From Parvibaculum sp. (GTDB taxonomy: Bacteria; Pseudomonadota; Alphaproteobacteria; Parvibaculales; Parvibaculaceae), in contig JAEPQD010000001.1 in assembly GCA_017642695.1 (NCBI GenBank), forward strand, positions 1 through 64,000: a stretch of 64,000 nt of DNA, read 5' to 3'. A program made the translations under genes and the position numbers. The notes beneath the pieces are model-generated. The model did not search any database and was not told where the DNA came from. It saw only the letters and a list, made by a program, of their open reading frames with translations. Positions 1-10,940 of the stretch are shown here, piece after piece (position 1 is the stretch's first letter; every line of letters begins with the position of its first letter).

Positions 1-424
<424 letters not shown>

Positions 425-615
425 AGTTGATCCGACTGTATTCCTCGCGGGGAAAACCGCGAGGCTGACGCAAAATACACTCACATTCGTTTCCCGGTTT
501 GGGACCGGGTAACGGGGTATGTGTGTAGAAACATCAGACAGTCAGTGTTCTGTTCGATCAGTTTCCTGATCTCGCGAGGACACCGCCGTCCACGTTTCTC
601 TTTCTCAAACCACAA

Positions 616-627
616 TGTCAAAGAGCA
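616..627 (-). promoter_or_regulatory. rrn boxA antitermination site
   Basis: The minus strand reads TGCTCTTTGACA, one base from the E. coli rrn boxA TGCTCTTTAACA. It lies in the leader between the rrn promoter and 16S. In known systems boxA RNA is bound by NusB/S10 to build the rRNA antitermination complex. The position fits this role. Confidence 0.8.
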
Positions 628-851
628 CCTGAGTTTCACGACGCAATGAACGTCCCGAAACACGAGGGTCGTAAGCGACCCGAAGGACAGCCCCGCCTCG
701 CCTTCCATACGGAAGCCGGGGCCTGCTGTCATCCATAGTAGGATCGTTTACTAGGCCACAAAGAGCGCATCCGGGCAAGCCCTTCTACACTCTTTACCTG
801 AGGGTGAGCGGCCTTTCCGAAGAGTTGGCCGCCGTGACCTCGTGGAGGCGG

Positions 852-880
852 TTTATAGGGAGGTGACCAACCCCTGTCAA
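852..880 (-). promoter_or_regulatory. rrn operon promoter (sigma-70 type)
   Basis: On the minus strand a perfect -35 TTGACA (875-880) is followed by a 17-bp spacer and a -10 TATAAA (852-857). An A/T tract just upstream (about 888-912) could act as an UP element, and GAGTC-N9-GACTC at 912-930 is a hyphenated inverted repeat. Transcription would start near 845, giving a leader of about 420 nt before 16S. Confidence 0.85.
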
Positions 881-1361
881 ACACCTTTTTCGCGCTTTTC
901 TCAAAAAAATCATGAGTCTTTGCGCTTGACTCCTTTGCGCGATCTTGCTGGCGCATCGCAAGGGTTTTCGGGGATAGATTCGGTACCGTAACGGCCCGAT
1001 CCATGCACCCCGCTCTCCAGACGCGCTATTCGCCGGCACCGTTGCCTCGGAACGGCACAGCACTCGGAAACGGAACTTGTCGACTGTTATGGAATAGGGT
1101 CGCAAAATCGAAAGAAAGTCGACGTATAACCGTTCATAAGAGGTGAATATACAATGTTTTGGACAGTCTCCGCGTTGACAGCGGCAAGCGGCTCAGGGCA
1201 TCGTCTCATTTCACGACGCGTTACAGTTTATTTCGGCGGTGGGGCAGTCCGCCAATTACGCAGCAGATCGAGGATCGCACCTTAAGTATCCGGTGTAAGT
1301 ACCGGAAAGGTTATCGAGAATCGTGCCGGGGGGCAGCGAGTTGTACGACACGGGGACCCAC

Positions 1362-3053
1362 GTGAAAAACGAAACGAGCCGCGAAGCAGACAAAGAGGAC
1401 AGGTCTGCGAGCGAAACCTTCTGGCGCAGCCTTGCGCTGAATACTCAACGCACCATCAAGCTTTATAGTTCCGCGAGCCGGCTGGCCCTTGGGCAGTCGC
1501 GCTGGATCGCGGCATCGGCCGTGCTCGGTACCCTGTCGCTGGCGCTGGTAGGTACCGGCGTCGCGGCGCTGGTCTCGCCCTATGACGGAATCGCGACGGC
1601 GTCGCTGACGGCCGACCGCGCGCCGCGCGTCGTGGCCTGGTCGACAGGCGCCCCGGTGGAAACGAAGACGGCAAGCATCGACGGCCTCCGTCAGACCACG
1701 GAAGAAGACGCCGGTCTCGCCTTCGCCGCCGTCATGACCGCCGCACAGGCCGCAGCAGAAGAAGCGCCGGACACAACGGACGAAACCCGGACCGCGTCGC
1801 TTGCCGACCCCGGCCTCTTCGAACCGCAGACGGAAGAAAGCCTGAAAGCGGAAGCCGCCAAGCTTCCAGCCGCGCCGAAGGAAGTCGCAACAAAGGTCGA
1901 ACTCGCCAGCGGCGAAACGCTGATGGAAGTGCTCGAGGATGCCGGCGTCGACCGGATCGACGCCTACCACGCAGTCGCGGCAATGACCTCCTACTACAGC
2001 CCGCGCAAGCTCCGCGCCGGACAGGAAATCTCGCTCACCTTCATGGAGCAGCCCGACGCTCTCGCCGAAGGCGAAAGCGGAACGCCCGCGAAGTACCTCA
2101 CCGCCCTCTCGATCGAGCCGGACATCGAACGCGCGATCGAGGTCACTCGCAACGAGGACGGATCCTTCGGCAGCCGCGAGATCATGCACGAGTTCACGGA
2201 AGGCTTCGTGCGCGCGGCGGGAACGATCGACAACTCTCTCTTCCTCGACGGCGAACGGGCGGGCGTGCCGCCGCAGATCATCATCGAGATGATCCGCATG
2301 TACTCCTACAGCGTCGATTTCCAGCGCGAAATCCAGCCGGGCGATGCCTTCGAGGTCTATTTCAGCCGCAAGTTCGACGAACAGCAGCGTCCAGTGAAGG
2401 AAGGCGATGTGCTCTTCGCCGCGCTCACCGTCGGCGGCAAGCAGCACAAGCTCTGGCGCTTCGATCCCACCGGCGACGGCGAATGGGACTATTTCGACGA
2501 GAACGGCCAGAGCATGAAGAAGTTCCTGATGAAGACGCCGATCGACGGTGCGCGGCTCTCCTCGCGCTTCGGCCTCAGGAAGCATCCGATCCTCGGCTAC
2601 TCGAAGATGCATGCGGGCGTGGACTTTGCGGCGCCGCGCGGTACGCCGGTCTATGCAGCAGGTAACGGCACGGTGACGCGCGCGAACCGCTTCGGCAGCT
2701 TCGGCAACTACGTCTCGATCCGCCACGCGAACGGCTACGAGACAGCATACGCGCATCTGAACGGCTTCGCGCGCGGTATTCGCGCCGGAACGCGCGTCCG
2801 CCAGGGACAGGTGATCGCCTATGTCGGCACGACGGGCCGCTCGACCGGCCCGCACCTGCACTACGAAGTGCATGTGAACGGCAAGAAGATGAACCCGCTC
2901 GCGCTCAAGGTGCCGACCGGCCGCAAGCTCGAAGGCAATGAACTCGCTGCCTTCAAGGCGATGCGCAGCGAGATGACGACGCAGATGGCCGCAGCGCCGA
3001 CCACGACGAAACTCGCGCAGGCCTCGGCCGACTCGGACGGCAGCGCGAACTGA
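1362..3053 (+). CDS. M23 family metallopeptidase, membrane-anchored (peptidoglycan endopeptidase-like)
   Basis: Likely cuts peptide cross-links in peptidoglycan, or activates another hydrolase. An N-terminal cytoplasmic stretch is followed by one membrane helix (about residues 45-70), a long periplasmic region with an OapA/LysM-like segment (near 175-225), and a C-terminal M23 LytM domain. The zinc/catalytic set is intact: HAGVD (H417, D421) and HLH (498-500). The GTG start at 1362 has GGGGA 5 nt upstream. An in-frame GTG at 1323 would add 13 residues. The gene is followed directly by a terminator, so it is probably monocistronic. Intact metal ligands argue for an active enzyme rather than an EnvC/NlpD-type activator. 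Confidence 0.88.
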   Translation: MKNETSREADKEDRSASETFWRSLALNTQRTIKLYSSASRLALGQSRWIAASAVLGTLSLALVGTGVAALVSPYDGIATASLTADRAPRVVAWSTGAPVETKTASIDGLRQTTEEDAGLAFAAVMTAAQAAAEEAPDTTDETRTASLADPGLFEPQTEESLKAEAAKLPAAPKEVATKVELASGETLMEVLEDAGVDRIDAYHAVAAMTSYYSPRKLRAGQEISLTFMEQPDALAEGESGTPAKYLTALSIEPDIERAIEVTRNEDGSFGSREIMHEFTEGFVRAAGTIDNSLFLDGERAGVPPQIIIEMIRMYSYSVDFQREIQPGDAFEVYFSRKFDEQQRPVKEGDVLFAALTVGGKQHKLWRFDPTGDGEWDYFDENGQSMKKFLMKTPIDGARLSSRFGLRKHPILGYSKMHAGVDFAAPRGTPVYAAGNGTVTRANRFGSFGNYVSIRHANGYETAYAHLNGFARGIRAGTRVRQGQVIAYVGTTGRSTGPHLHYEVHVNGKKMNPLALKVPTGRKLEGNELAAFKAMRSEMTTQMAAAPTTTKLAQASADSDGSAN

Positions 3054-3076
3054 CCCTCCGTCAACGGAGAATGAAG

Positions 3077-3107
3077 AAAGGCCGGGCCCGCAAGCGCCCG
3101 GCCTTTT
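3077..3107 (+). terminator. Rho-independent terminator of the M23 gene
   Basis: An 11-bp GC-rich stem AAAGGCCGGGC/GCCCGGCCTTT with an 8-nt loop ends in a short T run, 24 nt after the M23 stop codon. Confidence 0.88.
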
Positions 3108-3467
3108 CGTCTGGAACGAAAACCACGCCACATCGGAACCCGGGAACAACCTATTTTCGGGGATAAATCGCGCCGACCGTCACCGAACTGTCATCGAAAC
3201 GTCACGACGGAATGCGCAGCCCTCGCCGGAAAGGCACGCGAAACGCATCGCACGCTCCTCGTCTCCGGGAAGCGCACGCACAAGGCCTGCATGAACCGCT
3301 CTCCCGCTGTCACAGCGAGATGCACAAGCATCGCCTTCGTGAAGCGCACGGCGGGAGGGACGGAAATACGCACATTCCCACCGCCCCGCCGGAACCGGGC
3401 ACAAGGTGCGGCCCGAGCATTCCCCGGATCGTTACCGGGACGCTTTCACATCGCGGCCGAACCACCT
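3108..3467. other. Non-coding stretch after the M23 terminator
   Basis: No protein gene is supported on either strand. It holds the Pho-box-like repeat (3177-3205) and small hairpins, including CGCTG-TCA-CAGCG near 3306 and CCCGG-N7-CCGGG near 3424. A PhoB-controlled small RNA is possible, but I see neither a clear -10 nor a T-rich terminator. Confidence 0.5.
3177..3205 (+). promoter_or_regulatory. Pho-box-like triple repeat (candidate PhoB site)
   Basis: Three 7-mers, CCGTCAC, CTGTCAT and ACGTCAC, are each separated by the same 4-bp spacer CGAA, giving an exact 11-bp period. The known Pho box is CTGTCAT repeats with 4-bp spacers bound head-to-tail by PhoB; the middle unit is an exact match. 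The site points along the plus strand, but no plus-strand gene follows for several kb. Confidence 0.5.
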
Positions 3468-3647
3468 TCAGGGCGCATCGAACTTGCGCAGAAACTCCCA
3501 AACCGGAATGGCCACGATGCCGCCCAGCAAGCCGCCGAGAAAACCCGGTATTTCCGCATTGAAGATCGAGCTCCAGAGATACCCCGCAAGAATGCTGACC
3601 AGAATGATGGCCGCGAGGGTAAGGACGAGCTTCATCCAGAATCCCAT
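3468..3647 (-). CDS. Small two-helix membrane protein, 59 aa
   Basis: Unknown function. The ATG at 3647 has GGGAGG 8 nt upstream, much better than the longer reading that starts at 3704. The protein is almost entirely two hydrophobic helices (about residues 4-26 and 30-52). The second is rich in glycine pairs (GGLLGG), a helix-packing pattern, and the protein ends in a short charged tail. No partner gene is adjacent; the nearest is an SDR gene on the same strand. Inner-membrane location is inferred from hydrophobicity. Confidence 0.65.
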   Translation of the reverse strand: MGFWMKLVLTLAAIILVSILAGYLWSSIFNAEIPGFLGGLLGGIVAIPVWEFLRKFDAP

Positions 3648-3758
3648 TGCCTGTGCCTCCCTGTTTGCGCACGCCCCGGCGAAGTCCGGACATGCTCGCC
3701 CCAAGCCTAGAGAACCTGAAGGCGCATGGATACGCCGGAGAAAAACGGGAAACGGGAG

Positions 3759-4523
3759 CTACGTCCGGGTGATCGTCACGCCGCCGTCCACGGAGAAGGC
3801 GCTACCGGTGACGAAACGCGCCTGCTCCGAGGCGAGAAACAGTGCCGCCCCTGCAATTTCGTCGGGATGGGCAATTCGCTTGAGGGCGTGGAGGCTCGCA
3901 ACGAAAGACTGCGTTTCGGGCGTATCGGCAACGATGCGGCCCATCGGCGTATCGGTGCCGCCGACAAGCATGGCGTTGGCGCGAATGCCCTGCGGCCCGT
4001 ACTCCGCGGCAATGACACGCGCAAGACCGACAATGCCGGCCTTCGCCGCCGCATAGGCGGCCATGCCGGGAAAGCCGAGCACATGACCGACGAATGTGGA
4101 CGTGAAGACGATCGAACCGCCGCCGCGCTCGAGCATGGCGGGAAGCTGATGACGGGCGCAGGCAAAGGCCGATGTCAGATTGACATCAATCGTCTCGCGC
4201 CAGCCCGCCAGTGAAACATCTGCCGTGGGCGCCATTTCGCCGAGAGTGCCGGCGTTGTTGAAGGCGATATCGAGTCCGCCAAAAGACTTCACGGCCGTCT
4301 CCACAAGCTCGCAGCCGGTGTTGTCGTTCGCGATATCGCCCGGCAACGCGATGGCCTCGCCGCCCTCTTCATTGATCTCCGCGACAAGCATGTCGAGTTC
4401 GGAAGCGCGGCGCGCGGTCACGACAAGCCTTGCCCCCTCTCGCGCAAAGAGCCGTGCCGCCGCGCGGCCGATGCCCGAACTTGCTCCCGTGACGACCGCA
4501 ACCTTCTCTTCGAGCATACGCAT
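3759..4523 (-). CDS. SDR family oxidoreductase
   Basis: NAD(P)-dependent short-chain dehydrogenase/reductase with a full classical motif set: cofactor loop TGASSGIG (12-19), NNAG (89-92), structural N114 and catalytic S142-Y157-K161. The length of 254 aa is typical. GGAG lies 6 nt before the ATG. The arginine/arginine pattern after strand 2 (TARRAS) suggests NADP preference. The substrate cannot be told from sequence. It is transcribed in the same direction as clpB, but clpB has its own terminator in between, so the gene is probably independent. Confidence 0.9.
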   Translation of the reverse strand: MRMLEEKVAVVTGASSGIGRAAARLFAREGARLVVTARRASELDMLVAEINEEGGEAIALPGDIANDNTGCELVETAVKSFGGLDIAFNNAGTLGEMAPTADVSLAGWRETIDVNLTSAFACARHQLPAMLERGGGSIVFTSTFVGHVLGFPGMAAYAAAKAGIVGLARVIAAEYGPQGIRANAMLVGGTDTPMGRIVADTPETQSFVASLHALKRIAHPDEIAGAALFLASEQARFVTGSAFSVDGGVTITRT

Positions 4524-4630
4524 GTGTTTCTCCGTTTCGATCTGGGTGACGCGGGGAGAAACTCGCGCAGAACCCGCCGTGGGTCTGGCCGTATCCGGAC
4601 GCGGCGTCGATGTGGAGGTTTCCGGACAAG

Positions 4631-4658
4631 AAAAAGGCCGCTCCGGAGAGCGGCCTTT
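4631..4658 (-). terminator. Rho-independent terminator of clpB
   Basis: A perfect 11-bp stem AAAGGCCGCTC/GAGCGGCCTTT with a CGGA-type tetraloop is followed on the minus strand by TTTTT. It starts about 27 nt after the clpB stop. Confidence 0.9.
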
Positions 4659-4684
4659 CGGTTCGTTCAGCTTTCGCGCGAAGC

Positions 4685-7345
<2,661 letters not shown>

Positions 7346-7449
7346 GTTCGTTCCTTTCAAGCACGCTACTCAGGCAGCCAGCATGCGCCGCACCGCCAAA
7401 TTGCGCCTTATCCGAATGGCCCGGCCCTCCTGGAGGCCCCGGTCCTGTT

Positions 7450-7481
7450 CAGATATTGGTGTTGCCTGATAGTCACACAAG
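7450..7481 (-). promoter_or_regulatory. RpoH (sigma-32)-type heat-shock promoter of clpB
   Basis: On the minus strand CTTG (7478-7481), an 18-bp spacer and CCAATATCTG (7450-7459). The alphaproteobacterial heat-shock consensus is CTTG-N17/18-CYTATNTNNG; only one constrained position differs. The transcript would start about 95 nt before the clpB ATG, which fits clpB being a core sigma-32 target. Confidence 0.7.
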
Positions 7482-7512
7482 AGGCAATCGCCAGACAGTT
7501 TGCCGCAGAAAC
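7451..7512 (-). repeat. Upstream segment shared with the MBL gene, copy A (clpB)
   Basis: Two blocks here recur at 8971-9015. One is about 20 bp (minus strand GACTATCAG...CAACRCCAAT, 18 of 20 identical) and the other is a 12-bp exact block GTTTCTGCGGCA. Copy A overlaps the clpB heat-shock promoter. Confidence 0.5.
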
Positions 7513-7546
7513 CTGCCAAATTCATCAACCGGCAGGCGGGAACCGC

Positions 7547-8845
7547 TCACCCCGGCTGGGCAATGGGACGCCGCCGCTCCACGCGCCAGGCCCAGAGGAG
7601 CCACCTGAGCCGGGTAAGGATGCCATCCGCATAACCGTAATCAGCGAGAATCATCAACATCCAGAACAGGTTGACCCGTTCGGCGAGCGACCTTTCGCGC
7701 AGTTCTGTCGGAACGAACATGCCGATGCAGAGATCGCCGAAATTGCCCGAAGCGAGGCTGTCCTTGAGGGCGGCGGCGGGAATGCGGATGGCGCAGTCCC
7801 CACCCTTGTCGGTCTCGCGCAGGCGCCCGCTCCAGGGCGCATAGAGGAACCGGCGTCCGCCGCTCTCGACCGCGATGCCGCGAGGAAGGACGGCGGCGAG
7901 AAGCCATCGCTGCCGGGCGAAGGTCGCCTTGAGTGCAGCGATGTCTCCGACGCCCAGCACCGCCCCGCTGCTCCGCGCCTCTTCCTTCGCGATGAGACCG
8001 CGCTGGCGATCGCGGAGGGCGCCGCGCCATTCCTCCGGCGGTTCGGCGGTGACGGAAAGCGTGTCGAGATCGACCGTCGAGAAGGGAGGACAGAGCCGTG
8101 TCGGGATGGTCCAGCCTGCTCGCATGAGGTCGAAGCCGACGCGGTAGTCGTTCGCCCATTCCGAATCCGAACGGCGATAGACGACCTGGCTGGCGAAGGG
8201 AAGGAAGAGATCCGCCTTGAGATGCGCGCAAACGCCCTGCGTCATGCGCACATAGTCTTCACGGTCCCGGCTGGGAACGCGCCGGCCCTTCTCGAAATAG
8301 TTGAAGAAGGGACCCGCCGGAGAATAGCTCCTGAGCACGAGGCAGGGCTTGCCGATCTCCGTCCGCAGGCGGGCGATATCGTCGAGCAGCCCGCCGAGCG
8401 GCTTCGCATCGTTCAGGTTGACGATGAAGGCGGAAGGTGTGTCCACGAGCAGAACGGAATCATTGCTCCACTGCGGAAGGGACATGGCGCTGACGCCTTC
8501 CTCAAGCGGCACCCATTGGCGGGGCGGCATGATCCGCACCTCGAAGCCCTGGTCCCGCAGATAAGTCTCCATCGTCATCCGGAGAAACGCGGGAAGAAGG
8601 ATCGTCCGCTCACCCGGCTTCAATGTCTTGAGGCTCGGCAGATGCAGATGATCTGGATGTTCATGCGTAATGTAGATGAAGGGTGCAGCCTCGATACGAC
8701 GGATCTGTTCTTCGCCAGGTGGATTGACCATCCACCAGCTCCGCCAGTAGCAGGAACCGAGAAGCCAGGGATCGGTGGCAAGGATCGGCCTCTCCCCCTC
8801 GCCCGCGAGAACCATGCAGGCATGGCCCATCGTACCTAGCTTCAT
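7547..8845 (-). CDS. MBL-fold metallo-hydrolase with C-terminal extension
   Basis: Metallo-beta-lactamase-fold protein of 432 aa. The metal-binding signature THEHPDHLH is intact near residues 65-75, following a short N-terminal half typical of UlaG/RomA-like MBL proteins (MKLGTMGHAC start). The C-terminal ~170 residues are not a common MBL accessory domain that I recognise. They contain a tryptophan-rich hydrophobic segment near the end and an arginine-rich tail. The ATG at 8845 with GAGGCG upstream is preferred over a much longer reading to 9052 that runs into the neighbouring promoter. The substrate is unknown. Confidence 0.8.
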   Translation of the reverse strand: MKLGTMGHACMVLAGEGERPILATDPWLLGSCYWRSWWMVNPPGEEQIRRIEAAPFIYITHEHPDHLHLPSLKTLKPGERTILLPAFLRMTMETYLRDQGFEVRIMPPRQWVPLEEGVSAMSLPQWSNDSVLLVDTPSAFIVNLNDAKPLGGLLDDIARLRTEIGKPCLVLRSYSPAGPFFNYFEKGRRVPSRDREDYVRMTQGVCAHLKADLFLPFASQVVYRRSDSEWANDYRVGFDLMRAGWTIPTRLCPPFSTVDLDTLSVTAEPPEEWRGALRDRQRGLIAKEEARSSGAVLGVGDIAALKATFARQRWLLAAVLPRGIAVESGGRRFLYAPWSGRLRETDKGGDCAIRIPAAALKDSLASGNFGDLCIGMFVPTELRERSLAERVNLFWMLMILADYGYADGILTRLRWLLWAWRVERRRPIAQPG

Positions 8846-8970
8846 CGTCACGCCTCTTGCACCGGGGCCGCCGCCATTGTCTTGACACAGGAAATACCGC
8901 AGCGGGGACCGGGCGGTAACATAGCCGCCACCGGCGCTGTCCGCGAGACCTTCGGGCCGGTTCGGGGCAA

Positions 8971-9015
8971 AGATTGGCGTTGTCTGATAGTCTCCGGGAA
9001 ACCTGCCGCAGAAAC
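8971..9015 (-). repeat. Upstream segment shared with clpB, copy B (MBL gene)
   Basis: Second copy of the two blocks described at 7451-7512, in the same orientation and at a similar distance (about 125 nt) upstream of the MBL start codon. The CTTG element of the clpB heat-shock promoter is not conserved here. Confidence 0.5.
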
Positions 9016-9036
9016 GGGAAACGGGAGAGAGTACCG

Positions 9037-9801
9037 ATGGGAGAGAGCGCAAGGGTCGTCGGCCTCTATCGCTATCCGGTGAAGGGCCTCTCGCCCGAAC
9101 CGCTGGCCGAGGTGAAACTTCAAAAGGGCGGCACGTTTCCCTGGGACCGGGCTTTCGCCATCGAAAACGGGAAGCACGATTTCGATCCGGAAAACCCGAA
9201 GCACTTCCCGAAGATCAAGTTCCTGATGCTGATGCGGGACGAGCGGCTGGCGAAGCTCAAGACGCGTTTCGTGGACGAGACGGAGACGCTGCATGTCGCG
9301 AAGGATGGAAGCGAGGTGCTGGCCGCGAAGCTGACCACAGCGGCGGGCCGCACGGCACTGGAAGACTTCATGCGCATCTATATGGAAAAGGAACTCCGGG
9401 GCGCACCCCGCGTCGTCCATGCGCCGGGATTCTCGCATTCGGACGCACCGGCGAAGCTCGTCTCGATCATCAACATGGCGAGCCTGCGGGCGCTGGAAGA
9501 AAAGCTGGGCGCGCATGTGCACCCGCTCCGCTTTCGCGGCAATGTCTATCTGGAAGGGCTCGAGCCCTTCGCTGATCATGACTGGGTGGGCAAACGCTTC
9601 CGCATGGGCGATGTCGCCTTCAAGGGGTTCCACAAGACGGTGCGCTGCGCGGCGACGAATGTGGACCCGGAGACGGGCACGCGCGACATGGAAATTCCGC
9701 AGACGCTGATGCGCCACTGGGGCCATGCCGATCTCGGGCTCTATGCCGAAATAGAATCGCCGGGCACATTGAGGCCCGGCGATCGCATTACCCTCGAATA
9801 A
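9037..9801 (+). CDS. MOSC domain-containing protein
   Basis: 254 aa. The N-terminal MOSC beta-barrel carries the family opening RYPVKGLS (about 9-16); the MOSC core follows with the conserved cysteine in the motif VRCAATNVDPETG near residue 208. MOSC proteins bind sulfur or molybdenum cofactor (as in mARC and the C-terminal part of Moco sulfurases), so a Moco-dependent reductase or sulfur carrier role is possible. The ATG at 9037 has GGGAGA upstream; an earlier in-frame ATG at 8974 lies in the shared repeat and is unlikely. Divergent from the MBL gene. Confidence 0.85.
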   Translation: MGESARVVGLYRYPVKGLSPEPLAEVKLQKGGTFPWDRAFAIENGKHDFDPENPKHFPKIKFLMLMRDERLAKLKTRFVDETETLHVAKDGSEVLAAKLTTAAGRTALEDFMRIYMEKELRGAPRVVHAPGFSHSDAPAKLVSIINMASLRALEEKLGAHVHPLRFRGNVYLEGLEPFADHDWVGKRFRMGDVAFKGFHKTVRCAATNVDPETGTRDMEIPQTLMRHWGHADLGLYAEIESPGTLRPGDRITLE

Positions 9802-9809
9802 AAGGCAGC

Positions 9810-10463
9810 CTAGTCGGCGCTGCTGTCGGCCGGCGCGGCCGCTTCGGCGCGTGGGGCGTCATTCCGCTCGCCACCTTCGCCACGCGGACGGCGGCGGCGG
9901 TTGTTGCGCCGGCGGGGCTGGCCGCCCTCGCCTTCGCCGCCGGACTGCGCATTGGCGTCCGCCGTTTCCTCCCCCTCATCGTCGGAAGAGGCCGTGGCCT
10001 GCTCGTCCCGGTCATTCGACCGGCCGCTGCCGCCCTGCGACCCGTTGCGCTGGCTGTTGTTGTCGCCGCCATTCTGACCGTTGCCGCTCTGCTGGTGCCA
10101 TGGCTGGCCGGGATGGCGCGGCTGCGGACCATCGCCCGCATATTCCGTCTCGCTCTCCTCGTCCTCGTCCGGCCTGTAACCGAGGCTGCTCTGCTGGCGC
10201 TGCTGGCCTTCCTGACCCTGCTGCGCGGCCATCAGGAGGCGGTAATAGTGTTCCGCATGCTGATAGTAGTTTTCCGCCGTCACGCGGTCGCCCGCCGAAA
10301 TAGCGTCGCGCGCAAGCTGCTGGTACTTCTCGCAGACATGCGCCGCGGTACCGCGAATCTTCACATCCGGCCCGTTGCTGTCGAAAGCACGGTTTGCCGA
10401 ATGCTGTGGCTTGCGGCCGCCGCGGCCACGCGAACGCTTGGAGTTGTTCTGCCCCTGCCTCAT
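9810..10463 (-). CDS. DUF4167 domain-containing protein, RG-rich
   Basis: 217 aa. The N-terminal 25 residues are basic with RGRGGRK, followed by the conserved DUF4167 core NRAFDSNGPDVKIRGTA... (about 24-78). The remainder is low-complexity, rich in Q, G, N, S, E and R, and probably disordered, with a second arginine-rich patch near the C-terminus. The family is widespread in Alphaproteobacteria with no established function. RGG-type composition suggests RNA binding (inference). The long non-coding leader upstream makes autoregulation worth considering. Confidence 0.85.
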   Translation of the reverse strand: MRQGQNNSKRSRGRGGRKPQHSANRAFDSNGPDVKIRGTAAHVCEKYQQLARDAISAGDRVTAENYYQHAEHYYRLLMAAQQGQEGQQRQQSSLGYRPDEDEESETEYAGDGPQPRHPGQPWHQQSGNGQNGGDNNSQRNGSQGGSGRSNDRDEQATASSDDEGEETADANAQSGGEGEGGQPRRRNNRRRRPRGEGGERNDAPRAEAAAPADSSAD

Positions 10464-10940
10464 ATCGTCTGATTTCTCGCTACTGGTTCAACTCACGGGT
10501 TTTCGTCTCAAGAGATCCATCGAACGCGGCTTACGAAGGTTGCGTTCTCCTCGCGGGCGGATGGACAAATACCCATCGACCCGGCTTCGCGGGGCACGTC
10601 CACAGACGTTCCGGCGAGGCGGACTTCCCCAGCACACACTTGCCGTCCTCCTGAAGGAGCGGTCGGTTCGGATGCCAAGAGGTTCTGGCCCCGTATCGCG
10701 CAGCCCAGCCCCGGCGCGACGATACATTCAAAGGGCTTCATTCCAGTTTGCGGGCTGCCTCAAGCACCTTTTGAACCCGGCCCGACCGGCAGATATCTGC
10801 CTCGGCCTGTCGTCCCTGTTTTTCGGAGGACGGGGTTCGAGGAGCGAGGCATCTTTAGCCCGGCTCATTTTCCCTGAAAAGAAAGGTAGCGTCCCAGGCC
10901 CGAGATTCCAACCGTTTTCTGCCCTTCGAAAACCGGAAAT
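10464..10940. other. 477-bp non-coding, hairpin-rich region before DUF4167
   Basis: Lies between the prmC stop and the DUF4167 start, both on the minus strand. ORFs here lack coding character. Candidate hairpins: GATGG/CCATC (10560-10577), ACGTC-CACA-GACGT (10596-10609), CTCC-TGAA-GGAG (10648-10659), GCCA/TGGC (10674-10689), and a bulged 9-bp stem GTATC-GCGC (10693-10725). There is also a perfect 14-bp palindrome at 10788-10801. I could not match it to RNase P RNA, SRP RNA, 6S RNA, tmRNA or a riboswitch I know. Confidence 0.45.
10788..10801. promoter_or_regulatory. Perfect 14-bp palindrome (candidate operator)
   Basis: GGCAGATATCTGCC is its own reverse complement. It is loosely extended by CCGA (10782-10785) on the left and TCGG (10802-10805) on the right. 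It sits in the non-coding region upstream of DUF4167, where a dimeric regulator could bind, or it could form the tip of a transcript hairpin. Confidence 0.35.

Larger units (their letters stand above)
425..1361. other. Intergenic region: rrn leader/promoter and upstream of the M23 gene
   Basis: No convincing protein gene is present. The left half is the untranslated rrn leader with boxA and the promoter. The right half (about 900-1361) must hold the plus-strand promoter of the M23 peptidase gene, but I see no strong -35/-10 pair there. A 43-codon ORF at 1154-1285 has a purine-rich AGAGGTG 8-9 nt before its ATG, but nothing else supports it. Confidence 0.6.

Noticed and set aside
10464-10940. 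Known structured RNA (RNase P RNA, SRP RNA, 6S, permuted tmRNA, cobalamin riboswitch)
   Set aside because: I looked for the conserved cores (GAGGAAAGTCC/ACAGAAA, GGAAGGAAGCAGCC-type SRP loop, a tmRNA tag ending AxAA, B12 box) and found none; a partial GGGGAAGTCC is not enough.
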